From the NCBI GenBank assembly GCA_963992225.1, contig CAXDTK010000218.1, positions 1 through 9,273 of the forward strand: a stretch of DNA of 9,273 bases, read 5' to 3'. The translations under genes were made by a program, and so were the position numbers. Shown one piece after another: positions 5,473-9,273 of this stretch. Every line of letters begins with the position of its first letter. Positions within the stretch are counted from its first letter, which is position 1. The stretch is from Pelomonas sp963992225 (GTDB taxonomy: Bacteria; Pseudomonadota; Gammaproteobacteria; Burkholderiales; Burkholderiaceae_C). The notes beneath the pieces are model-generated. The model worked only from the letters and a program-made list of their open reading frames with translations, had not been told where the DNA came from and searched no databases.

Positions 5473-5802
5473 TTAGTTGCCGACAGCCACGAAGATGTGG
5501 CAGGTGGGCTTGCTGATGCGGTTGCCGCGGCCCTTGGCGCGGGCGGAGAAGCGCTTCAGCGTGGCACCCTGCTCGACGTAGATCGAGGTGACCTTGAGCT
5601 CATCGATGTCAGCGCCGTCGTTGTGCTCGGCGTTGGCGATGGCGCTTTCCAGCGCCTTCTTGATGATCAGGGCCGCCTTCTTCTGGGTGAAGGTCAGGAT
5701 GTTGAGGGCGTGGTCCACCTTCTTGCCGCGGATCATGTCCGCCACGAGGCGGCCCTTGTCACACGAGAGGCGCACGCCGCGAACGATTGCTTTGGTTTCC
5801 AT
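5473..5802 (-). CDS. rplV: Large-subunit ribosomal protein L22
   Basis: L22 binds all domains of 23S rRNA, and its long beta-hairpin lines the nascent-peptide tunnel, where changes cause macrolide resistance. The product starts METKAIVRGVRLSCDKGRLVADMIRGKKV and contains ESAIANAEHNDGADIDELKV. The tunnel loop is GATLKRFSARAKGRGNRI (about 79-96), and the protein ends TCHIFVAVGN. Counting from the ATG at 5802 gives 109 residues. An ATG three codons upstream (5811) is rejected because the Shine-Dalgarno TAAGGA ends only about 1 nt before it, whereas it lies 8 nt before the ATG at 5802. That Shine-Dalgarno includes the rpsS stop codon. The loop shows no obvious deletion. Confidence 0.97.
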   Translation of the reverse strand: METKAIVRGVRLSCDKGRLVADMIRGKKVDHALNILTFTQKKAALIIKKALESAIANAEHNDGADIDELKVTSIYVEQGATLKRFSARAKGRGNRISKPTCHIFVAVGN

Positions 5803-5810
5803 CGTCGGCA

Positions 5811-5816
5811 TCCTTA
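5811..5816 (-). promoter_or_regulatory. Ribosome-binding site deciding the rplV start (TAAGGA)
   Basis: The minus-strand hexamer TAAGGA is both the stop codon of rpsS and the Shine-Dalgarno of rplV. Its spacing of 8 nt to the ATG at 5802 is ideal. The ATG at 5811 overlaps its last base and could not be used with it. Confidence 0.8.
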
Positions 5817-6092
5817 CTTCTTACCGGCCTTCTTGTCGGCCGGGTGGCCTTTGAAGGTGCGGGTCAGGGCGAATTCACCCAGCTTGTGGCCCACCATCTG
5901 GTCGGACACATAGACCGGCACATGCTGCTTGCCGTTGTGCACGGCGATCGTCAGACCGATGAACTCGGGCAGGATCGTCGAGCGGCGCGACCAGGTCTTG
6001 ATGGGCTTCTTGTCTTTGATGGCAACTGCCTTGTCGACCTTGGCCATCAGGTGGTGGTCAACGAAGGGGCCCTTCTTCAGCGAACGAGTCAT
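5814..6092 (-). CDS. rpsS: Small-subunit ribosomal protein S19
   Basis: S19 is a head protein of the 30S subunit that pairs with S13 near the A and P sites. The 92-residue product (same length as E. coli) starts MTRSLKKGPFVDHHLM. It contains KTWSRRSTILPEFIG and the family signature GKQHVPVYVSDQMVGHKLGEF (54-74), then RTFKGHPADKKAGKK. The ATG follows the rplB stop by 10 nt, with TAAGGG upstream, in which TAA is the rplB stop. The gene lies between rplB and rplV as in nearly all bacteria. Nothing unusual was seen. Confidence 0.98.
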   Translation of the reverse strand: MTRSLKKGPFVDHHLMAKVDKAVAIKDKKPIKTWSRRSTILPEFIGLTIAVHNGKQHVPVYVSDQMVGHKLGEFALTRTFKGHPADKKAGKK

Positions 6093-6102
6093 GGCCTAGC
6101 CC

Positions 6103-6927
6103 TTACTTCTTGCGACGCGAGACGATGAACGTCTGCGTGCGCTTGTTGTTGCGAGTGCGGTAGCCCTTCGTCAGGGTGTTCCACGGCGACACAGGGACCT
6201 GGCCCTCGCCGGTGCGGCCTTCACCACCACCGTGCGGGTGATCCACCGGGTTCATCGCCACGCCGCGAACGGTCGGACGGATACCCTTCCAGCGGATCGC
6301 GCCGGCCTTGCCGTACTGGCGCAGGCTGTGCTCTTCGTTGCTCACTTCACCGATGGTGGCGCGGCAGTCGATGTGCACGCGGCGGACTTCGCCGGAGCGC
6401 AGACGGATCTGGGCGTAGACGCCTTCACGAGCCATCAGGACGGCAGAGGTGCCGGCCGAACGGATCATCTGGGCGCCCTTGCCGGGCAGCAGCTCGATGC
6501 AGTGGATCGTCGAACCCACCGGGATGTTGCGGATGGGCAGCGTGTTGCCGGCCTTGATCGGCGCCTCGGCGCCGCTCAGGATGGTTGCGCCCACTTCCAG
6601 ACCGCGCGGAGCGATCACGTAGCGGCGCTCGCCGTCGGCGTAGCACACCAGCGCGATGTGGGCAGTGCGGTTCGGGTCGTACTCGATGGTCTCGACCTTG
6701 GCCGGAATGCCGTCCTTGTTGCGCTTGAAGTCGACCACGCGGTAGTGGTGCTTGTGACCACCGCCCTTGTGGCGAATCGTGATGTGGCCGTTGTTGTTGC
6801 GGCCGGAGTTCTGCTTCTGGGGCTCCAGCAGCGAGGCCTCGGGCGCGCCCTTGTGCAGGTGCTTGTGCACCACCTTGACGACGCCACGGCGGCCGGGCGA
6901 AGTAGGCTTGACTTTGACGATGGCCAT
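6103..6927 (-). CDS. rplB: Large-subunit ribosomal protein L2
   Basis: L2 is required for subunit association and for the peptidyl-transferase region of the 50S subunit. The 274-residue product (E. coli 273) starts MAIVKVKPTSPGRRGVVKVV. It has the N-terminal SGRNNNGHITIRHKGGGHK block, the OB-like and SH3-like middle domains (EYDPNRTAHIALV, LPIRNIPVGSTIH), and the catalytic-region signature GVAMNPVDHPHGGGEGR (222-238). His230 here corresponds to E. coli His229. The end is NNKRTQTFIVSRRKK. The ATG abuts the rplW stop with no gap (TAAATG), and GGGGAGG lies 8 nt upstream inside rplW, so initiation is probably coupled to rplW termination. Confidence 0.98.
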   Translation of the reverse strand: MAIVKVKPTSPGRRGVVKVVHKHLHKGAPEASLLEPQKQNSGRNNNGHITIRHKGGGHKHHYRVVDFKRNKDGIPAKVETIEYDPNRTAHIALVCYADGERRYVIAPRGLEVGATILSGAEAPIKAGNTLPIRNIPVGSTIHCIELLPGKGAQMIRSAGTSAVLMAREGVYAQIRLRSGEVRRVHIDCRATIGEVSNEEHSLRQYGKAGAIRWKGIRPTVRGVAMNPVDHPHGGGEGRTGEGQVPVSPWNTLTKGYRTRNNKRTQTFIVSRRKK

Positions 6928-7242
6928 TTACGCGGCCTCCCCGGAGAAATTGAGCTCTTGACCCGCCTTGAGGGCCACATAGGCCTTCTTGACATGGTCA
7001 CGGCGGCCGGGACGGCCACCGAAGCGCTTGGTCTTGCCCTTGACGTTGACCACGCTGACCGACTCGACCTCGACCTTGAACATCAGTTCAACGGCGGCCT
7101 TGATCTCGGGCTTGGTGGCGTCGCGCAGGACCTTGAACAGCACCTGGTTGTGCTTCTCGGCGACTTGCGTGGCCTTCTCGGACACGATGGGCGCGAGCAG
7201 CACGGAGGCCAGGCGGCCTTCGGAGTATTTGGTGACGCTCAT
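6928..7242 (-). CDS. rplW: Large-subunit ribosomal protein L23
   Basis: L23 sits at the exit of the polypeptide tunnel and is the docking site for trigger factor and SRP. The 104-residue product contains the family motif LLAPIVSEKATQVAEKHNQ. Glu22 in the SEK triplet corresponds to E. coli Glu18, the trigger-factor contact. It continues with DATKPEIKAAVELMFKVEVE and GKTKRFGGRPGRRDHVKKAYVAL. The ATG overlaps the rplD stop by 4 nt (ATGA, 7242-7239), with AAGGAGA about 7 nt upstream inside rplD. The TAA stop touches the rplB ATG. The tight packing suggests a fixed output ratio of L4, L23 and L2. Confidence 0.98.
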   Translation of the reverse strand: MSVTKYSEGRLASVLLAPIVSEKATQVAEKHNQVLFKVLRDATKPEIKAAVELMFKVEVESVSVVNVKGKTKRFGGRPGRRDHVKKAYVALKAGQELNFSGEAA

Positions 7243-7859
7243 GCCAGCATCTCCTTGAGTTGCTCGACCGCAGCCTTGGTCACCAGCACCTTCTTGTAGA
7301 AGACGAGGGACAGCGGGTCGGCGTAGCGCGGCTCGACGACCAGCACGTTGGCCAGGTTGCGCGAGGCCAGCAGCAGGTTGTCGTCCACGGTGTCGGCGAT
7401 GACCATCACCGAGTCCAGGCCCATGGCCTTGAACTTGGCGGCCAGCAGCTTGGTCTTGGGGGCCTCGACCGAGATCGAATCCACCACCGCCAGGCGCCCT
7501 TCACGGGCCAGCTGCGACAGGATCGCAGCCATGCCGGCGCGGTACATCTTCTTGTTCAGCTTGTGCGAGAAGTTCTCGTCAGGCATGTTCGGGAAGATGC
7601 GACCGCCCCCGCGCCACAGCGGCGACGAGGTCATACCGGCGCGAGCGCGGCCGGTGCCCTTCTGGCGGAAAGGCTTCTTGGTCGAGTGATGGACCTGTTC
7701 ACGGTCCTTCTGGGCGCGGGTGCCTTGGCGGGCGTTGGCCTGGAAGGCCACGACCACCTGGTGCACCAGGGCTTCGTTGTAGTCGCGAGCGAAGATGGTG
7801 TCAGGCGCGTCCACCTTGGCGGTGGCCTGACCCTGCTCGTTCAGGAGCTCGAGCTGCAT
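7239..7859 (-). CDS. rplD: Large-subunit ribosomal protein L4
   Basis: L4 is an early 50S assembly protein whose extended loop lines the peptide tunnel. In E. coli it is also the repressor of the S10 operon, acting on the operon leader at both transcription and translation. The 206-residue product (E. coli 201) contains EALVHQVVVAFQANARQGTRAQKDR and the tunnel loop KKPFRQKGTGRARAG (61-75), a macrolide-resistance region that looks normal here. It also has NKKMYRAGMAAILSQL and VEAPKTKLLAAKFKAMGL. The start overlaps the rplC stop by one base (TGATG), with AAGGGAG 8 nt upstream. Because L4 is encoded in the second position of the unit led by the structured rplC leader, it is the first candidate for binding that leader. 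Confidence 0.98.
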   Translation of the reverse strand: MQLELLNEQGQATAKVDAPDTIFARDYNEALVHQVVVAFQANARQGTRAQKDREQVHHSTKKPFRQKGTGRARAGMTSSPLWRGGGRIFPNMPDENFSHKLNKKMYRAGMAAILSQLAREGRLAVVDSISVEAPKTKLLAAKFKAMGLDSVMVIADTVDDNLLLASRNLANVLVVEPRYADPLSLVFYKKVLVTKAAVEQLKEMLA

Positions 7860-8530
7860 CAGTTGGCTCCCTTCTTGATCTTGACCTTGACGGCGGGACG
7901 AACGACGACATGGCCGTTCTTGGAGCCCGGCACGGCGCCACGGACCAGCAGCAGTTGACGAGCCTCGTCAACGCGCACGATGTCCAGGTTCTGGGTAGTG
8001 ACGGTCTCGTCGCCCATGTGGCCGGTCATCTTCTTGCCCGGGAACACGCGGCCCGGGTCCTGCGCCATCGAGATCGAGCCCGGCACGTTGTGCGAACGGC
8101 TGTTGCCGTGCGACGCGCGCTGCGAGCTGAAGTTGTGGCGCTTGATGGTGCCTGCGAAGCCCTTGCCGATGGAAGTGCCCTGCACGTCGACCAACTGGCC
8201 GGCGGCGAACATCGTCACGGGCACGGTCGCGCCAGCCTTGTACTGGGCGGCGACGTCGGCTTCGACGCGGAATTCCTTGAGGATTTCACCGGCTTCGACA
8301 CCCGCCTTGGCGAGGTGGCCGGCTTCCGGCTTGGTCACGCGCGATGCCTTGCGCGTACCGAACGCCACCTGGATGGCGCTGTAGCCGTCGGTCTCTTCGG
8401 TCTTGACCTGGGTCACGCGGTTGTTGGACACGTCCAGCACCGTCACAGGGATGGCATCGCCATCGTCCGTGAAGATGCGCATCATGCCCACCTTGCGGCC
8501 CAGCAAACCGAGACGGTTGCTCAGACTCAT
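7859..8530 (-). CDS. rplC: Large-subunit ribosomal protein L3
   Basis: L3 is one of the two assembly-initiator proteins of the 50S subunit and reaches toward the peptidyl-transferase centre. The 223-residue product starts MSLSNRLGLLGRKVGMMRIF. It has GTSIGKGFAGTIKRHNFSSQRASHGNSRSHNVPGS (about 118-152), then the central loop SMAQDPGRVFPGKKMTGHMG, and LLVRGAVPGSKNG near the end. Gln157 in MAQDPG aligns with E. coli Gln150, the residue methylated by PrmB. The ATG is preceded by GGAG with 6 nt spacing, and that GGAG directly touches a 12-bp stem-loop. This is the first gene of its transcript, separated from rpsJ by a terminator and its own promoter. Confidence 0.98.
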   Translation of the reverse strand: MSLSNRLGLLGRKVGMMRIFTDDGDAIPVTVLDVSNNRVTQVKTEETDGYSAIQVAFGTRKASRVTKPEAGHLAKAGVEAGEILKEFRVEADVAAQYKAGATVPVTMFAAGQLVDVQGTSIGKGFAGTIKRHNFSSQRASHGNSRSHNVPGSISMAQDPGRVFPGKKMTGHMGDETVTTQNLDIVRVDEARQLLLVRGAVPGSKNGHVVVRPAVKVKIKKGAN

Positions 8531-8540
8531 GTTTTTCTCC

Positions 8541-8630
8541 AGCCCCGACCGCTCACGCGGCCGAAGCTATTGCGAACACCCGACATCGATTGGTCGGGCT
8601 GACCTTGCAACACCGCCGAAGCGACATTGC
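8541..8630 (-). promoter_or_regulatory. Structured 5' leader of the rplC operon, candidate r-protein autoregulatory element
   Basis: Three stem-loops follow each other in the minus-strand RNA. H1 (8630-8607) is a 10-bp stem, GCAAUGUCGC with GCGGUGUUGC, closed by a UUCG tetraloop. H2 (8599-8578) is a 7-bp stem, GCCCGAC with GUCGGGU, and an 8-nt loop. H3 (8568-8541) is a 12-bp stem, AGCUUCGGCCGC with GCGGUCGGGGCU, closed by a GUGA (GNRA) tetraloop. H1 and H3 each contain three G-U pairs that would be A-C mismatches in the opposite strand, so they are perfect only as minus-strand RNA. H3 ends at the base before the rplC Shine-Dalgarno GGAG (8540-8537). E. coli L4 binds stem-loops in the S10 leader, one of which includes a Shine-Dalgarno; similarity of function here is inferred. 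Confidence 0.65.
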
Positions 8631-8672
8631 GCGAATTCCGAGCAGGCATGGGCCAACCCGGGAAAGCTGGCG

Positions 8673-8702
8673 AGTATAGCGCGAGGGATTATCCTGATGC
8701 AA
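8673..8702 (-). promoter_or_regulatory. Probable sigma70 promoter of the rplC-rpsQ operon
   Basis: On the minus strand there is a -35 box TTGCAT (8702-8697), an 18-bp spacer, and a -10 box TATACT (8678-8673). The -10 matches the consensus at 5 of 6 bases and the -35 at 4 of 6. Transcription would start near 8666, about 136 nt before the rplC ATG and about 60 nt past the rpsJ terminator stem. Its position right after the terminator supports a separate rplC-to-rpsQ transcript. Confidence 0.7.
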
Positions 8703-8723
8703 GGCCCACTTGGCCAACCTCGC

Positions 8724-8766
8724 AAAAGACAAGGCCCCGGCCTGTCGAGACAGGGCCGGGGCCTTG
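8724..8766 (-). terminator. Rho-independent terminator after rpsJ
   Basis: On the minus strand there is a 13-bp stem, CAAGGCCCCGGCC with GGCCGGGGCCTTG (8766-8754 and 8742-8730). It continues past one unpaired base with a short TGT/ACA stem closed by a 4-nt loop. A moderately T-rich tail, TTGTCTTTTG, follows. The terminator lies about 25 nt after the rpsJ stop. On the plus strand no T-run follows, so it is read as acting on rpsJ transcripts. The stem is very stable but the tail is broken by G and C, so some readthrough is possible. Confidence 0.85.
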
Positions 8767-8791
8767 GATAGCAAGCCCGAAGGCCGGCGAA

Positions 8792-9103
8792 TTACTGCAG
8801 CTTAATTTCGACGTCGACGCCCGCGGGCAGGTCGAGCTTCATCAGCGCGTCGACCGTCTTGTCGGTCGGATCGACGATGTCCATCAGGCGCTGGTGGGTG
8901 CGGATCTCGAACTGGTCGCGGCTGGTCTTGTTGACGTGCGGCGAACGCAGGATGTCGAAACGCTCCAGGCGTGTCGGCAGGGGCACGGGGCCCTTGACGA
9001 TGGCGCCGGTGCGCTTGGCGGTCTCGACGATCTCGAGGGCCGACTGGTCGATCAGCTTGTAATCAAACGCCTTCAGGCGGATGCGGATCTTTTGCTTTTG
9101 CAT
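8792..9103 (-). CDS. rpsJ: Small-subunit ribosomal protein S10 (NusE)
   Basis: S10 is a head protein of the 30S subunit and, as NusE, forms the antitermination complex with NusB and links NusG to the ribosome. The 103-residue product has the E. coli length. It starts MQKQKIRIRLKAFDYKLIDQSA. The RNA/NusB-contact loop is PLPTRLERFDILRSPHVNKTSRDQFEIRTHQRL (about 41-73), and the end is LPAGVDVEIKLQ. AAGGA lies 6 nt before the ATG. It follows tuf after 66 nt without a visible promoter, so it is probably transcribed with tuf from the str operon. A strong terminator follows it. In E. coli S10 heads the operon named after it; here it is separated from that operon. Confidence 0.98.
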   Translation of the reverse strand: MQKQKIRIRLKAFDYKLIDQSALEIVETAKRTGAIVKGPVPLPTRLERFDILRSPHVNKTSRDQFEIRTHQRLMDIVDPTDKTVDALMKLDLPAGVDVEIKLQ

Positions 9104-9130
9104 GACGGGTCCTTAAAGAGCAGGTGGTGA

Positions 9131-9155
9131 GCACCGGGCGGCAGCCGCCCGGTGC
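9131..9155 (-). other. Perfect GC-rich stem-loop between tuf and rpsJ
   Basis: An 11-bp perfect inverted repeat, GCACCGGGCGG with CCGCCCGGTGC, encloses a 3-nt loop. It begins 15 nt after the tuf stop. No T-run follows on either strand, so it is not a normal intrinsic terminator. It may be a processing or 3'-protection element that separates tuf from rpsJ in a shared transcript, or a partial terminator. Confidence 0.6.
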
Positions 9156-9169
9156 ACGTCACGCAGTGA

Positions 9170-9273
9170 TTACTCGAGGATCGTGGCGACGACGCCCGAA
9201 CCGACGGTGCGGCCGCCCTCACGGATGGCGAAGCGCAGGCCTTGCTCCATCGCGATCGGGGCGATCAGCTTCA
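9170..9273 (-). CDS. tuf: Elongation factor Tu (partial, C-terminal 33 codons)
   Basis: EF-Tu carries aminoacyl-tRNA to the ribosomal A site as a GTP complex. Only the end of the third beta-barrel domain is in the window: KLIAPIAMEQGLRFAIREGG followed by RTVGSGVVATILE and TAA. The motif RFAIREGGRTVGxGVV is diagnostic of the C-terminus of bacterial EF-Tu. About 360 residues lie beyond the right edge. The neighbour rpsJ downstream is the usual arrangement in Betaproteobacteria, where the str operon (rpsL-rpsG-fusA-tuf) runs into rpsJ. Many such genomes have two nearly identical tuf copies; this cannot be judged here. Confidence 0.97.
   Translation of the reverse strand, partial: KLIAPIAMEQGLRFAIREGGRTVGSGVVATILE

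Larger units (their letters stand above)
8531..8791 (-). promoter_or_regulatory. Intergenic region between rpsJ and rplC: terminator, promoter and leader
   Basis: This 261-bp gap contains no convincing gene. In transcription order it holds the rpsJ terminator, a sigma70-type promoter, and about 136 nt of leader able to fold into three consecutive stem-loops ending at the rplC Shine-Dalgarno. In E. coli rpsJ and rplC are adjacent and co-transcribed, and the regulatory leader lies in front of rpsJ, so the regulatory point appears to have moved one gene downstream here. Confidence 0.75.

Noticed and set aside
4931..5476. 181-codon plus-strand frame antisense to rpsC
   Set aside because: A shadow frame rich in Leu/Asp/Gly/His with no motif; rpsC is certain on the opposite strand.
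5803..5811. Alternative rplV start three codons upstream (MPT before METKA)
   Set aside because: That ATG touches the Shine-Dalgarno, leaving no room for initiation; METKA is the usual family start.
6232..7299. 355-codon open frame on the plus strand, antisense to rplB, rplW and the end of rplD
   Set aside because: Same explanation: a shadow of strongly biased codons in highly expressed genes, with repeated Val/Asp/His/Leu composition and no domain.
7910..8602. 230-codon open frame on the plus strand, antisense to rplC and the rplC leader
   Set aside because: It overlaps an unmistakable L3 gene and the leader region, and its translation has no recognisable motif.
8652..8671. Possible fourth stem-loop, GCCAGC with GUUGGC, at the start of the rplC leader
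   Set aside because: It straddles the predicted transcription start and has only six pairs including a G-U, so it may not be wholly in the RNA.
1..9273. Search for tRNA/rRNA genes, CRISPR arrays, insertion sequences, toxin-antitoxin or defence genes
   Set aside because: Nothing of this kind was seen. The window is almost fully occupied by ribosomal-protein genes, and the three gaps above 60 nt that do not hold a leader are explained by terminators or hairpins.

Overview
This window is a stretch of the conserved ribosomal-protein supercluster (str/S10/spc region) of a GC-rich bacterium. All 20 genes I accept lie on the minus strand, so the biological order runs from right to left. The long GC-rich ORFs on the plus strand are antisense shadows. 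tuf directly followed by rpsJ, a zinc-free 101-residue S14, a 287-residue S3 with a long Arg/Gly/Pro/Ala tail, and L22 and L24 sequences of the betaproteobacterial type suggest Betaproteobacteria, most likely order Burkholderiales (Comamonadaceae or the Rubrivivax/Leptothrix/Roseateles group). The order-level call is an inference from family resemblance, not a database result.

Reading in the direction of transcription: the last 33 codons of tuf (EF-Tu), then rpsJ (S10), then a strong stem-loop terminator. A 261-bp gap follows with a good sigma70-type promoter and a structured leader. Next come rplC-rplD-rplW-rplB-rpsS-rplV-rpsC-rplP-rpmC-rpsQ, tightly packed with overlapping or nearly touching genes, closed by a textbook terminator. 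A type-II/Prx5-like peroxiredoxin gene follows. A 262-bp gap with a second clear promoter and a long leader comes next, and then rplN-rplX-rplE-rpsN-rpsH-rplF-rplR (spc operon), with rplR cut by the left edge of the window.

The ribosomal genes encode proteins of both subunits, plus EF-Tu for tRNA delivery. Most junctions suggest translational coupling: ATGA and TGATG overlaps, a TAAATG abutment, and a recurring arrangement in which the stop codon is also the start of the next gene's Shine-Dalgarno sequence.

Three things depart from the E. coli plan. (1) rpsJ is cut off from the rest of the S10 operon by a terminator, and a new promoter and leader sit in front of rplC. That leader can fold into three consecutive stem-loops; two are perfect only as minus-strand RNA because of G-U pairs, and the last ends exactly at the rplC Shine-Dalgarno. 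It is a candidate ribosomal-protein autoregulatory leader. (2) A peroxiredoxin gene sits between the S10 and spc operons, just behind a strong terminator and with no visible promoter of its own. (3) The spc promoter has one copy of an exact 12-bp direct repeat across its spacer, with the second copy just behind the peroxiredoxin gene.
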